This document shows positions 46,125-56,292 of a stretch of DNA of 64,000 nucleotides, one piece after another. The stretch's first letter is position 1, and each line of letters opens with the position of its first letter. The stretch comes from Pseudomonas mediterranea CFBP 5447 (lineage in GTDB: Bacteria; Pseudomonadota; Gammaproteobacteria; Pseudomonadales; Pseudomonadaceae). The stretch spans positions 357,435 through 421,434 of the forward strand of contig NZ_KN322984.1 in assembly GCF_000774145.1 (NCBI RefSeq), read 5' to 3'. Made by a program: the position numbers and the translations under genes. Below the pieces are notes generated by a model. It saw only the letters and a program-made list of their open reading frames with translations. It was not told where the DNA came from and ran no database searches.

Positions 46125-47294
46125 ATGAACACCGCCGTGAACGTCAACGTAGTGCATGAATCCGAAGCCCAGCGCCAACACGCCCGAGTGAAAATCCCGG
46201 CCAAGTTGCGCTTCTTCGGCCCCGACCGTACCCCTATGGAAGTCAAGGTCCTGGACCTGTCCGCCGGCGGCCTGAGCTTCAACGCCGGCCAGATGCCGCT
46301 CAAGGTGGGCGAGGCCTACAAGGGTCGCCTGCAATTCGTCATCGACAACCTTGGCCTGGCCATGGACGTGGAATTGCAGATCCGCTCCCACGAGCGCCAG
46401 ACCGGCCGCACCGGCTGCCAGTTCCAGAACCTGGAACCACGGGACATCTCGACACTGCGTCACATCATCACCTCGCACCTGGCCGGCGATATTGTCGGCG
46501 TCGGCGATGTGCTGGCGACCCTGCAACGCGACAACTTCACCAAGGCGCGCAAGCAGAAGGATGAAAGCAATGGCATGAGTGCCCTGGGCCGCCTGCGGGC
46601 CGTGACCTTCAGCCTGGGCGTGTTCATCGTCGGCCTGGCGGCGTTCGGGTTCATCTTCAAGTCGTTGTATGGCATGTACTTCGTCAGCCACGCCCAGGCA
46701 GGCCTGGTGAACGTGCCGGGCATGGCGATCACCATGCCGCGCGACGGCACCGTACAGAGCCTGGTCAAGGCTGACGGCGTGGCCGCCAAAGGCGCCCCGC
46801 TGGCGACCTTCAGCACCAGCATGCTCGACGTGCTCAAGGGTCACCTGGACGATAACCAGCTGCAACCGGCCAAGGTCGAAGAGCTGTTCGGCAAGCAAAT
46901 GACCGGCACCCTGACCTCCCCTTGCGACTGCATCGTGGCTCAGCAATTGGTCGCCAACGGTCAATACGCCAGCAAGGGCGACGTGATCTTCCAACTGGTT
47001 CCCCGCGGCACCGAAGCCAACGTGGAAGCCCGCTTCTCCTATCGCCAGTTCGGTGAAGTGCGTCCAGGCACCTCGGTCAACTTCCAGGTCGCCGGCGAAG
47101 ACGTCACCCGCACCGGCAAGATCATCAGCAGCACCAGCCTGAAAAGCGAAGACCTGTCGTCGGATATCCGCGTGCTGATCAAGCCCGACGAGCCTCTGGA
47201 CAGTGCCCTGGCCGGTCGTCCCGTGGAAGTCAACAGCGACCGTGGTCCGAACCTGAACTGGCTGGTCGAAAAAGCCATGGCTGTCGGTAAGTAA
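46125..47294 (+). CDS. alg44: Alginate c-di-GMP receptor/copolymerase Alg44
   Basis: Alg44 activates Alg8 when it binds c-di-GMP. The 389-residue protein has an N-terminal cytosolic PilZ domain with RxxxR at Arg17 and Arg21 and D44xSxxG (DLSAGG), the same numbering as in P. aeruginosa. One membrane helix (VTFSLGVFIVGLAAFGFIF) and a periplasmic membrane-fusion (HlyD/biotinyl-lipoyl-like) domain follow. It lies 35 bases after alg8. Confidence 0.96.
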   Translation: MNTAVNVNVVHESEAQRQHARVKIPAKLRFFGPDRTPMEVKVLDLSAGGLSFNAGQMPLKVGEAYKGRLQFVIDNLGLAMDVELQIRSHERQTGRTGCQFQNLEPRDISTLRHIITSHLAGDIVGVGDVLATLQRDNFTKARKQKDESNGMSALGRLRAVTFSLGVFIVGLAAFGFIFKSLYGMYFVSHAQAGLVNVPGMAITMPRDGTVQSLVKADGVAAKGAPLATFSTSMLDVLKGHLDDNQLQPAKVEELFGKQMTGTLTSPCDCIVAQQLVANGQYASKGDVIFQLVPRGTEANVEARFSYRQFGEVRPGTSVNFQVAGEDVTRTGKIISSTSLKSEDLSSDIRVLIKPDEPLDSALAGRPVEVNSDRGPNLNWLVEKAMAVGK

Positions 47295-47308
47295 GCGGAG
47301 GACTGCCC

Positions 47309-48811
47309 GTGACGACTCCACAAAACAACAATGCGCTGCATTCCCTGTGGGAGCGAGCCTGCTCGCGATGGGATCAGCGCGGTGTGTCTGATGTATCGAG
47401 CTGCCCGCATCGCGAGCAGGCTCGCTCCCACACGGGTGCATTCTGTGCGTTGGCATTGGCCGTAAGCCTGGCCGGTTGCGCCGGCCTGCCCGACCAGCGC
47501 CTGGCCAACGAGGCCCTCAAGCGTGGTGATACGACGCTGGCACAGCAGAACTACCAGCAACTGGCCGACCTGGGCTACAGCGAGGCCCAGGTGGGTCTGG
47601 CCGATATCCAGGTGGACAGCCGCGATCCCGAGCAGATGAAAAAGGCCGAGGCCACCTACCGCGCCGCCGCGGATATTTCGCCGCGGGCCCAGGCTCGCCT
47701 GGGTCGCCTGCTGGTGGCCAAGCCGGGCTCCACCGAGGCCGAAAAGCACGAAGCCGAAGGCCTGCTGAAGAAAGCCTTCGCCAACGGTGAAGGCAATACC
47801 CTGATCCCGCTGGCGATGCTGTACCTGCAATATCCCCACAGCTTCCCGAACGTCAACGCCCAGCAGCAGATCAGCCAGTGGCGCAGCGCCGGCTACCCGG
47901 AAGCCGGCCTGGCGCAGATCCTGCTCTATCGCACCCAGGGCACCTACGACCAGCACCTGGACGAAGTCGAGAAGGTCTGCAAGGCCGCCCTGGCAACGAC
48001 CGACATCTGCTACGTCGAACTGGCCACGGTCTATCAGAAACGCGGCCAGCCGGAACAGCAGGCCGAATTGCTCAAGCAGATGCAGGCCGGCCACGCCCGT
48101 GGCGTCGTATCCGCCCAGCGCGTAGACAGTGTCGCCCGCGTCCTGGCCGATGCCAGCCTGGGCAAGACCGATGAGAAAACCGCTCAGTCGCTGCTCGAAG
48201 GCATCGCCCCCGGCTACCCCGCTGCCTGGGTCAGCCTGGCGCAACTGCTTTACGACTTCCCCGAACTGGGCGATGTCGACAAGATGATGCAATACCTGGA
48301 AAACGGCCGCGCCGCCGACCAGCCTCGCGCCGAGCTGCTGCTGGGCAAGCTGTACTACGAAGGCAAATGGGTGCCGGCCGACGCCAAGGCCGCCGAGGCA
48401 CATTTCCAGAAAGCCGTCGGCCGCGAAGTGGCCGCCGATTACTACCTTGGCCAGATCTATCGCCGTGGCTACCTGGGCCAAGTGTACTCGCAGAAGGCCC
48501 TGGACCATCTGCTCAAGGCCGCCCGCAACGGCCAGAACAGTGCCGACTTCGCCATTGCCCAGTTGTTTTCCCAAGGCAAGGGCACCAAGCCCAACCCGGT
48601 CAACGCCTATGTGTTCAGCCAGTTGGCCAAGGTCCAGAACACCCCGCAAGCCATCGAGCTTGCCCAGACCCTCGAAGCACAATTACCGCCGGAGCAGCTT
48701 GCCCAAGCCAAACGCCTGCTACAACAAGAGCAGGCCATTCGTGGCGTCATGAGCCCCGATACGCTGGAACTGCAAGCCCTAAAAGAAGATAACGGCGAGG
48801 AACAACTATGA
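47309..48811 (+). CDS. algK: Alginate scaffold lipoprotein AlgK with REP-encoded N-terminal insert
   Basis: AlgK is an outer-membrane lipoprotein of Sel1/TPR-like repeats that holds the export complex together and helps place AlgE. The 500-residue frame starts at a GTG with GGAGG upstream. The mature part from Cys57 (lipobox SLAGC, then [17 protein letters not shown]) is normal. Residues 13-42, however, are encoded by an inserted REP pair, giving a signal region more than twice the normal length; the hydrophobic core ([13 protein letters not shown]) remains. Whether this is efficiently exported is an open question. Confidence 0.93.
   Translation: MTTPQNNNALHSLWERACSRWDQRGVSDVSSCPHREQARSHTGAFCALALAVSLAGCAGLPDQRLANEALKRGDTTLAQQNYQQLADLGYSEAQVGLADIQVDSRDPEQMKKAEATYRAAADISPRAQARLGRLLVAKPGSTEAEKHEAEGLLKKAFANGEGNTLIPLAMLYLQYPHSFPNVNAQQQISQWRSAGYPEAGLAQILLYRTQGTYDQHLDEVEKVCKAALATTDICYVELATVYQKRGQPEQQAELLKQMQAGHARGVVSAQRVDSVARVLADASLGKTDEKTAQSLLEGIAPGYPAAWVSLAQLLYDFPELGDVDKMMQYLENGRAADQPRAELLLGKLYYEGKWVPADAKAAEAHFQKAVGREVAADYYLGQIYRRGYLGQVYSQKALDHLLKAARNGQNSADFAIAQLFSQGKGTKPNPVNAYVFSQLAKVQNTPQAIELAQTLEAQLPPEQLAQAKRLLQQEQAIRGVMSPDTLELQALKEDNGEEQL
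47345..47433. repeat. REP pair within the 5' coding end of algK
   Basis: Inverted arms CTGTGGGAGCGAGCCTGCTC and CGAGCAGGCTCGCTCCCACA, identical to the intergenic REPs of this window, lie 36 bases after the algK start codon and are read through in frame. Confidence 0.95.
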
Positions 48812-50301
48812 AGCCCTTGAAGCTCAATCCTTTTGTGCAGGCCGGAATTGGCCTGACGTTCGCACTGATGTGGTCCTGCCCGACCCTGGCGGCCCTGACC
48901 GAAAGCAAGAATTTCGGCCTGGAAGTGAAGATCACCGGCCAATCCGAAGACGACCGCGACCTGGGTACCCAGAGCGGTGGCGACGTCAACGGCGTGGGCC
49001 TGGACCTGCGTCCATGGGTCTATGGCGAAAGCGGTAACTGGAGCGCCTACGCCATGGCCCAGGCGGTGACGTCTACCGATGTCATCGAGACCGACACCCT
49101 GCAACAGTCCGATGGCGCCACCCAGCAGACTGACAGCGGCGACCGCGAAGCCAAGAAGAACTACTTGGCCATGCGTGAATTCTGGATTGGCTACAGCGGC
49201 CTGACCCCGTATCCGGGCGAACAGTTGAAGTTCGGGCGCCAGCGCCTGCGTAACGACGACGGCCAATGGCGCGACACCAACATCGAAGCCCTGAACTGGA
49301 CCTTCGACACCACGTTGCTGCGAGCCAACGTCGGCGTCGCCGAACGTTTCAGCGAATACCGCACCGACCTCAAGGAACTGTCGCCCAAGGACAAGGATCG
49401 CCTGCACGTCTATGGCGACGTGGCTTACCAGTGGATGCCAGGCCAATGGGCCGGTATCCGTGCCCATCACACCCATGACAACGGCAGCCTCGATTACCCG
49501 ACCCCGGGCGAGCCCACCGACACCCTGGACAAGACCCAGAACGGCGACTTGACCTGGCTCGGCCTGGAAGCCAACAGCGACGCCTACAACTGGCGCAACA
49601 CCAACACCGTCAACTACTGGGCCAGCCTCACCGGCATGTCCGGCGACAGCGACACCGTCAACCCGCTCAACGCCGACGGCACGCGTCCTGCGCAAGCCAA
49701 GCGCAGTGAAGACCTGAACGGCTGGGCCACTGACCTGGGTATCCGCCTGCGCCTCGATCCGCAATGGCAAGTCGGTGCGGCCTATGCCCGCGCCAGCGAT
49801 GAGTACCAACAGAACGGCCTGCAGAGCAACCGCTCGAACTTCACCGGCACCCGCTCGCGGGTCCACCGTTTCGGCGAAGCGTTCCGTGGCGAGATGGCCA
49901 ATACCCAGAGCGCCAGCCTGTTCGGCTCCTGGCAGCTGCGCGACGAATACGACGCCAGCCTGGTGTACCACAAGTTCTGGCGTGTGGACGGCAACAAGCC
50001 GGTGGGCAGCAACGGCATCAACGCCGTGCAGAACAACACCGACGACGTGACCGGCGCCATCCTCTCCACCTCGACCCTGCCGCTGCGTGACGGCGACAAG
50101 GACCTGGGCCAGGAGGTCGACCTGGTGGTCACCAAGTACTTCAAGCAAGGACTGCTGCCGGCCGCACTGAGCCAGTCCATCGATGAACCCTCGGCGCTGG
50201 TGCGCTTGCGTGGCGGCGTGTTCAAGCCAGGCGATGCCTACGGCAAAGACGTCGACTCGTACATGCATCGCGCCTTTGTCGACGTGATCTGGCGCTTCTG
50301 A
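48808..50301 (+). CDS. algE: Alginate outer-membrane porin AlgE
   Basis: AlgE is the anion-selective beta-barrel through which alginate leaves the cell. The 497-residue protein has a signal peptide ([29 protein letters not shown]), alternating amphipathic strands with basic pore residues, and a C-terminal Phe (DVIWRF), the usual outer-membrane barrel end. Its start overlaps the algK stop by four bases (ATGA). Confidence 0.96.
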   Translation: MKPLKLNPFVQAGIGLTFALMWSCPTLAALTESKNFGLEVKITGQSEDDRDLGTQSGGDVNGVGLDLRPWVYGESGNWSAYAMAQAVTSTDVIETDTLQQSDGATQQTDSGDREAKKNYLAMREFWIGYSGLTPYPGEQLKFGRQRLRNDDGQWRDTNIEALNWTFDTTLLRANVGVAERFSEYRTDLKELSPKDKDRLHVYGDVAYQWMPGQWAGIRAHHTHDNGSLDYPTPGEPTDTLDKTQNGDLTWLGLEANSDAYNWRNTNTVNYWASLTGMSGDSDTVNPLNADGTRPAQAKRSEDLNGWATDLGIRLRLDPQWQVGAAYARASDEYQQNGLQSNRSNFTGTRSRVHRFGEAFRGEMANTQSASLFGSWQLRDEYDASLVYHKFWRVDGNKPVGSNGINAVQNNTDDVTGAILSTSTLPLRDGDKDLGQEVDLVVTKYFKQGLLPAALSQSIDEPSALVRLRGGVFKPGDAYGKDVDSYMHRAFVDVIWRF

Positions 50302-50327
50302 TGCGAATGGCCATGGGAGTGCCCGAA

Positions 50328-51917
50328 ATGAACCGCTACCTCAGGAACAGCCAGGCGATGAAAGGTTCGATCAGCCTGTTGGTCGCAGCGATGCTGCTGG
50401 CCGGCTCGCCGGCGTTCGCCAACGTTGAACCGGTGGTCAAGCCGGGCAACGTGGTCAAGGAACTGCAACGCGCCAAGACCTACACCGTCAACAGCGCGCC
50501 GACCGCGCCACTGGAACTGGCCAAGCCGACCTTGCCCGACCTCAAAGGCTTCACTGCCGAAGCGGTCGCGGCCAAGATCGTGCGGACCAAGCCCGGCAAG
50601 GTCAGCGTGCGCCGGATGATGCAGGAAAACGCCCTGAAGGACTTCATCGGCGGTGACAACAAGATGGCCGAGTGGGTGGTGCGCCAGCACGGCATCCCGC
50701 AGGCCATCTTCATCGACGACGGCTACATGAACTTCAAGGACCTGGCCAAGAAGCTGCCCAAGTACATCATCGAAACCTCGCCGGGTGTCTACCTGGCGAA
50801 GATTCCGATCGTGGTCGGCCAGAAAGGCATCCTGGAAATCGACAAACAGACCCAGGAACTGCGCCTGTCCCAGGAGGGCGGCTCGTTCCTGGTCAACGAT
50901 GGCCGGATGTTCATCCGCGACACCAAGGTCACCGGCTGGCGTGAAAAGGACAACGGCCCCGCCACGTTCCGTTCGCCCAAGGAGTTCCGTCCGTTCCTGC
51001 TCGCGTGGGGCGGCACCGAGACCTACGTCGTCAACACCAAGATGGCCAGCTTCGGCTACTCCAACAGTAAGTCGTACGGGGTGAGTATTTCCCAGTACAC
51101 GCCGAACATGGCCAAGGTCCTCAAGCGCCCGGAACCGACCGGCTGGATCATCGATTCCGAGTTCTCGGACATGTGGTACGGCTTCTACTGCTATGAAACC
51201 CGCGACTTCGTGGTCAAGGGCAACACCTACAAGGACAACATCGTCTACGGCATCGACCCCCACGACCGGTCCCATCGGCTGATCATCGCCGACAATACCG
51301 TCTACGGGACGAAGAAGAAGCACGGGATCATCATTTCCCGTGAGGTTAACGACAGCTTCATCTTCAACAACCGCAGCTACGACAACAAGCTCTCGGGCCT
51401 GGTGATCGACCGTAACAGCGTCAACAACATCATTGCCTACAACGAGATCTACAAGAACCACACCGACGGCATCACCCTCTACGAGAGTGCCGACAACCTG
51501 TTGTGGGACAACAAAGTGATCAGCAACCAGCGCCACGGCATCCGGATTCGTAACAGCGTGAACATCCGCCTCTACGAAAACGTGTCCATGGCCAACGGCC
51601 TGACCGGCATCTACGGCCACATCAAGGACCTGTCCAACACCGACCGGGACATCAAGCTCGACCCGTTCGATGCCGAGGTTTCGCTGATCGTCGTCGGTGG
51701 CGAACTGGCCGCCAACGGCAGTGGGCCGCTGTCCATCGACTCGCCCCTGAGCGTCGAGCTGTACCGCGTGTCCATGCTCGCGCCGACCAAATCCAGCGGC
51801 ATCAGCTTCACCGGGATCCTGGGCGAGCGCCAGGACGAAATTCTCGACCTGCTGGTGCGCCAGCAGAAAGCCGTACTGATCGACCCTGTCGAACGCCAGA
51901 CCGAATTGCGGGACTGA
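50328..51917 (+). CDS. algG: Mannuronan C-5 epimerase AlgG
   Basis: AlgG converts mannuronate to guluronate in the periplasmic polymer. The 529-residue protein has a signal peptide and a right-handed beta-helix (repeated NNxxYxN-type turns). The catalytic motif DPHD sits at residues 310-313. I chose ATG 50328 (MNRYLRNSQ) because GGGAG stands at the right distance; the first in-frame ATG, 50301, overlaps the algE stop with no ribosome site. Confidence 0.95.
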   Translation: MNRYLRNSQAMKGSISLLVAAMLLAGSPAFANVEPVVKPGNVVKELQRAKTYTVNSAPTAPLELAKPTLPDLKGFTAEAVAAKIVRTKPGKVSVRRMMQENALKDFIGGDNKMAEWVVRQHGIPQAIFIDDGYMNFKDLAKKLPKYIIETSPGVYLAKIPIVVGQKGILEIDKQTQELRLSQEGGSFLVNDGRMFIRDTKVTGWREKDNGPATFRSPKEFRPFLLAWGGTETYVVNTKMASFGYSNSKSYGVSISQYTPNMAKVLKRPEPTGWIIDSEFSDMWYGFYCYETRDFVVKGNTYKDNIVYGIDPHDRSHRLIIADNTVYGTKKKHGIIISREVNDSFIFNNRSYDNKLSGLVIDRNSVNNIIAYNEIYKNHTDGITLYESADNLLWDNKVISNQRHGIRIRNSVNIRLYENVSMANGLTGIYGHIKDLSNTDRDIKLDPFDAEVSLIVVGGELAANGSGPLSIDSPLSVELYRVSMLAPTKSSGISFTGILGERQDEILDLLVRQQKAVLIDPVERQTELRD

Positions 51918-51919
51918 GG

Positions 51920-53377
51920 ATGACCTTTATGAACCCACAGATGATCAAACTCCTGGGCCTGTCTGCCCTGACTGCCGGCATTCTCGCCGCTGCAAGCGGC
52001 GCGCGCGCCGACGACATCAAGGCGCCTGCCTTCACCGCAGAGCCCTGCTGCAACCTGTGCCCCGCCGCTCACGATGAAAAGAACTACACCACGCGCTATC
52101 AGCAGAACTTCACCACACTGGTACAGGCCCAGGGCGACTGGCTGTTCCGCACCCGGGAAGACCTGCGCACCGAATTCAACACCACGCCGGCCGGCTACAA
52201 GCGCATGCAACAGCTGCACGATGCGTTCAAGAAGAAAGGCGTCGAACTGGTCATCGTCTACCAGCCGACCCGGGGCCTGGTGAATCGCAACAAGCTCAAC
52301 CCGCAGGAGAAGGCCAGTTTCAACTATGAAAAAGCCCTGGCCAACTACAAGACCATGCTCGGCCGTTTCGCGCAGATGGGCTACGTGGTGCCGGACCTGT
52401 CGCCACTGACCAACGAAAACCTGCCCGAAACCCTGCCGGCCCACGATTTCTACTTCCGTGGCGACCAGCACTGGACGCCTTACGGGGCCCAGCGCACGGC
52501 GAAGATCGTCGCCGAGAAGGTCAAGCAGATCCCGGCCTTCGCCGACATTCCCAAGCGTGAATTCGAGACCAAGAAATCCGGCCGCATGGGCAAGACCGGC
52601 ACTTTGCATAACATGGCCGGCCAACTGTGCGGCACCAGCTACGCCATCCAGTACATGGATCAGTTCACCACCGAGCCTAAAGGCGAGGCCGGTGACGGCG
52701 ATCTGTTCGGCGATTCCGGCAACCCGCAGATCACCCTCGTAGGTACCAGTCACAGCGGCAAGAACTACAACTTCGCCGGTTTCCTGGAAGAAGCCATCGG
52801 CGCCGACATCCTCAACGTGGCCTTCCCCGGCGGCGGTTTCGAAGGCGCGATGATCCAGTACCTGGGCAGCGAAGAATTCCAGAAGAGCCCGCCGAAAATC
52901 CTGATCTGGGAATTCTCGCCGCTGTATCGCCTGGACCAGGAAACCATCTATCGCCAGATGATGGCGCTGCTGGACGACAACGCTTGTGAAGGCAAGCCGG
53001 CGCTGATGAGCAGCAAGACCGCCCTCAAGCCGGGCAAGAACGAATTGATGGTCAATAGCAAGAACATGGATCTGCGTAACAGCAGCCACCAGGTCGATAT
53101 CCGTTTCGCCGATACCTCGGTGAAAACGTTGCAAGCCACCCTCTGGTACATGAATGGGCGCCACGAGGATATCAAGATCGAAAAACCGAATACCTCGGAC
53201 ACCGATGGACGTTTCGCCTTCCAGTTGCGCACCGATGAGGACTGGGCTTCGCAAAACCTGCTAGCCGTTGAAGTCCAGGGCCCCGAAGCCGGTGCCGCGC
53301 CACAACAAGTCGAAGCGAAAATCTGTAAACGCAATGTCTCTCCGCAAGCCGAACAAACGGCTCAAATCGGACAATGA
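51920..53377 (+). CDS. algX: Alginate O-acetyltransferase AlgX
   Basis: AlgX transfers acetyl groups onto alginate in the periplasm and binds the chain. The 485-residue protein has a signal peptide, an SGNH-like domain with catalytic Asp182, His184 (DQHW) and Ser277 (GTSHS), eight residues later than in P. aeruginosa, and a C-terminal carbohydrate-binding module. Cys pairs (CCNLC; Cys in DDNACEG) fit the known disulfides. It starts two bases after algG. Confidence 0.96.
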   Translation: MTFMNPQMIKLLGLSALTAGILAAASGARADDIKAPAFTAEPCCNLCPAAHDEKNYTTRYQQNFTTLVQAQGDWLFRTREDLRTEFNTTPAGYKRMQQLHDAFKKKGVELVIVYQPTRGLVNRNKLNPQEKASFNYEKALANYKTMLGRFAQMGYVVPDLSPLTNENLPETLPAHDFYFRGDQHWTPYGAQRTAKIVAEKVKQIPAFADIPKREFETKKSGRMGKTGTLHNMAGQLCGTSYAIQYMDQFTTEPKGEAGDGDLFGDSGNPQITLVGTSHSGKNYNFAGFLEEAIGADILNVAFPGGGFEGAMIQYLGSEEFQKSPPKILIWEFSPLYRLDQETIYRQMMALLDDNACEGKPALMSSKTALKPGKNELMVNSKNMDLRNSSHQVDIRFADTSVKTLQATLWYMNGRHEDIKIEKPNTSDTDGRFAFQLRTDEDWASQNLLAVEVQGPEAGAAPQQVEAKICKRNVSPQAEQTAQIGQ

Positions 53378-53388
53378 GGTCTCGCTTT

Positions 53389-54522
53389 ATGACCAGGAAC
53401 ATGCGCAACCGAACGTTGAAAACGCTGCTGGCGCCGTCCCTGCTGACCCTGGCGATGTTCGCCGGGGCCACCCAGGCCGCGGCGCCGCTGCGCCCACCGC
53501 AGGGTTACTTCGCACCGATCGAAAAGGCCAAGGCCGGCGACTCCGGCCAAGGCTGCGACGCCGTACCGACGCCTTACACCGGCTCCCTGCAGTTCCGCAG
53601 CAAGTACGAGGGTTCCGACAAGGCACGGGCGACGTTGAACGTGCAGTCGGAAAAAGCCTTTCGTGACAGCACCGCCGACATCACCAGGATCGAGCGCGGT
53701 GTCAGCAAGCAAGTGATGCAGTTCATGCGCGACGGCCGTCCCGAGCAGCTGGAATGCACCTTGAACTGGCTGACCACCTGGGCCAAGGCCGATGCGCTGA
53801 TGTCCAAGGACTTCAACCACACCGGCAAGTCCATGCGCAAATGGGCCCTGGGCAGCATGGCTTCGGCCTACGTGCGCCTGAAGTTCTCCGATTCCCATCC
53901 GCTGGCGAACCATCAGGAACAGGCACAACTGATTGAAAGCTGGTTCAGCAAGATGGCCGACCAGGTGGTCAGCGACTGGGACAACCTGCCGCTGGACAAG
54001 ACCAACAACCACTCCTACTGGGCCGCCTGGTCGGTGATGGCGACCTCGGTCGCAACCAACCGCCGCGACCTGTTCGACTGGGCCGTCAAGGAATACAAGG
54101 TCGGCGTCAACCAGATCGATGCCGACGGCTTCCTGCCCAACGAACTCAAGCGCAAGCAACGGGCCCTGTCCTACCACAACTATGCCCTGCCGCCATTGGC
54201 GATGATCGCCAGTTTCGCCCAGGTCAACGGTGTGGACCTGCGCCAGGAAAACAACGGCGCCCTCAAGCGCCTGGGTGAGCGGGTGCTGGCCGGGGTGAAA
54301 GACCCGGACATCTTCGAAGAGAAGAACGGCGAAGAGCAGGACATGAAGGATCTGAAGATCGATTCGAAGTTCGCCTGGCTCGAACCGTTCTGCAGCCTCT
54401 ACACCTGCTCCGGCGATGTGCTGGAGCGCAAACATGAAATGCAACCGTTCAAGACCTTCCGCCTCGGCGGGGACTTGACCCGGGTCTACGACCCGGCCAA
54501 CGAGAAAGGCAAAGGAAGCTGA
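53389..54522 (+). CDS. algL: Alginate lyase AlgL
   Basis: AlgL cleaves alginate by beta-elimination and clears polymer from the periplasm. The 377-residue PL5 enzyme has a signal peptide ([19 protein letters not shown]), the substrate motif NNHSYW with the catalytic His, and further conserved Lys/Arg/Tyr residues ([14 protein letters not shown]). I chose ATG 53389 because GAGG lies nine bases upstream; an ATG at 53374 overlaps algX as ATGA and would add five residues. Confidence 0.94.
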   Translation: MTRNMRNRTLKTLLAPSLLTLAMFAGATQAAAPLRPPQGYFAPIEKAKAGDSGQGCDAVPTPYTGSLQFRSKYEGSDKARATLNVQSEKAFRDSTADITRIERGVSKQVMQFMRDGRPEQLECTLNWLTTWAKADALMSKDFNHTGKSMRKWALGSMASAYVRLKFSDSHPLANHQEQAQLIESWFSKMADQVVSDWDNLPLDKTNNHSYWAAWSVMATSVATNRRDLFDWAVKEYKVGVNQIDADGFLPNELKRKQRALSYHNYALPPLAMIASFAQVNGVDLRQENNGALKRLGERVLAGVKDPDIFEEKNGEEQDMKDLKIDSKFAWLEPFCSLYTCSGDVLERKHEMQPFKTFRLGGDLTRVYDPANEKGKGS

Positions 54523-54530
54523 TTCACCGC

Positions 54531-54641
54531 TGATCGTTCCCACGCTCTGCGTGGGAATGCAGCCGGGGACGCTCTGCGTCCCAAAAAGCCGAACGCGGAG
54601 CGTCCGTAGAGGCATTCCCACGCAGAGCGTGGGAACGATCA
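54531..54641. repeat. 111-bp palindromic repeat between algL and algI
   Basis: The ends TGATCGTTCCCACGCTCTGC and their exact inverse close a large hairpin whose centre repeats ACGCTCTGCGTCCC/CGGAGCGTCC. It lies within the alginate operon and differs from the other REP families here. Confidence 0.9.
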
Positions 54642-54658
54642 TCACCGCCCTTTTTCAT

Positions 54659-54675
54659 GGGGGGGTTTGGGGGGG
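54659..54675. other. Two G7 homopolymer tracts just before algI
   Basis: Two runs of seven G separated by TTT lie about 40 bases before the algI ATG and directly after the 111-bp palindrome. Such runs are prone to slippage and could form a G-quadruplex in RNA or DNA. Confidence 0.8.
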
Positions 54676-54715
54676 CTCTGGCCCTTGACTGTTGATTCAA
54701 CATGGAGAGATCGGG

Positions 54716-56281
54716 ATGGTATTTTCATCCAACGTGTTCCTGTTCCTGTTCCTGCCGATCTTTCTCGGCTTGTACTACTTGAGCGGGCAACGCTATCGCA
54801 ACCTGCTACTGCTGATCGCCAGCTATGTGTTCTATGCCTGGTGGCGGGTGGACTTCCTCGCACTGTTCGCCGCCGTGACCCTGTGGAACTACTGGATCGG
54901 CCTGAAAGTCGGTGCCGCCGGCGTACGCACCAAGCCGGCCCAGCGCTGGCTGTTGCTCGGCGTGGCGGTGGACCTGTGCATCCTGGGCTACTTCAAGTAC
55001 GCCAACTTCGGGGTGGACAGCCTCAACGCGATCATGACCAGCTTCGGTCTCGAACCCTTCATCCTGACCCATGTGCTGTTGCCAATCGGGATCTCGTTCT
55101 ACATCTTCGAGTCCATCAGCTACATCATCGACGTCTATCGCGGCGACACGCCGGCGACCCGCAACCTGATCGACTTCGCAGCGTTCGTGGCGATCTTCCC
55201 GCACCTGATCGCCGGCCCCGTGCTGCGTTTCCGTGACCTGGCCGACCAGTTCAACAACCGCACCCACACCCTGGACAAGTTCTCCGAAGGCTGCACGCGC
55301 TTCATGCAGGGCTTCATCAAGAAAGTGTTCATCGCCGATACCCTGGCGGTGGTGGCCGACCATTGCTTCGCCCTGCAGAACCCCACCACCGGCGATGCCT
55401 GGCTCGGCGCCCTGGCCTACACCGCGCAGCTGTACTTCGACTTCTCCGGCTACAGCGACATGGCCATCGGCCTGGGCCTGATGATGGGTTTCCGTTTCAT
55501 GGAAAACTTCAAGCAGCCCTACATCAGCCAGTCCATCACCGAGTTCTGGCGGCGCTGGCACATCAGCCTGTCCACCTGGCTGCGCGACTACCTCTACATC
55601 ACCCTGGGCGGTAACCGCAAAGGCACGTTGATGACCTATCGCAACCTGTTCCTGACCATGCTGCTCGGTGGTCTGTGGCACGGCGCGAACATCACCTACG
55701 TGATCTGGGGCGCCTGGCACGGGATCTGGCTGGCCATTGAAAAAGCCGTCGGCATCAACACCACGCCACGCAGCATCAACCCGATCCGCTGGGCGCTGAC
55801 CTTCCTGCTGGTGGTGATGGGCTGGGTGATCTTCCGCGCCGAAAACCTGCATGTGGCCGGACGCATGTACGGCGCCATGTTCAGCTTCGGTGACTGGTCG
55901 CTGTCGGAACTGACCCGCGCCAACCTCACCGGCCTGCAGATCGCCACGCTGGTGGTGGCCTACGTCACCCTGGCCTTCTTCGGCCTGCGGGACTTCTACA
56001 CCAACCGTCCGCCGGTCAAGACCAAGCCGGAGGTCAACACCGAGGCCAATGGCCCCGCCACTGCACAACCGGGGCTGATCAAGGCCGTACCGGGCGATAA
56101 CCCGTCGACGATCCACGAACCGGGCTACACCGTGGGCGTCGAGGCCCAGGTGCAACCGGCCTACTGGGTCGCGGACTGGCCGCGCTATGTCATGCGTGCG
56201 TTGGTGCTGCTGCTGTTCATCGCTTCGATTCTCAAACTCTCGGCGCAAAGCTTCTCGCCGTTCCTTTACTTCCAGTTCTGA
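54716..56281 (+). CDS. algI: Alginate O-acetylation protein AlgI (MBOAT)
   Basis: AlgI is the membrane-bound O-acyltransferase that passes acetyl groups across the inner membrane for alginate acetylation. The 521-residue protein has about eleven membrane segments and catalytic His322 in LWHGANITYVIWG, the same number as in P. aeruginosa. I chose ATG 54716 (MVFSSNVFLFLFLPIF), with GGAG about eight bases upstream; a longer frame from 54692 lacks support. Confidence 0.96.
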   Translation: MVFSSNVFLFLFLPIFLGLYYLSGQRYRNLLLLIASYVFYAWWRVDFLALFAAVTLWNYWIGLKVGAAGVRTKPAQRWLLLGVAVDLCILGYFKYANFGVDSLNAIMTSFGLEPFILTHVLLPIGISFYIFESISYIIDVYRGDTPATRNLIDFAAFVAIFPHLIAGPVLRFRDLADQFNNRTHTLDKFSEGCTRFMQGFIKKVFIADTLAVVADHCFALQNPTTGDAWLGALAYTAQLYFDFSGYSDMAIGLGLMMGFRFMENFKQPYISQSITEFWRRWHISLSTWLRDYLYITLGGNRKGTLMTYRNLFLTMLLGGLWHGANITYVIWGAWHGIWLAIEKAVGINTTPRSINPIRWALTFLLVVMGWVIFRAENLHVAGRMYGAMFSFGDWSLSELTRANLTGLQIATLVVAYVTLAFFGLRDFYTNRPPVKTKPEVNTEANGPATAQPGLIKAVPGDNPSTIHEPGYTVGVEAQVQPAYWVADWPRYVMRALVLLLFIASILKLSAQSFSPFLYFQF

Positions 56282-56292
56282 GGGATCTGAAC

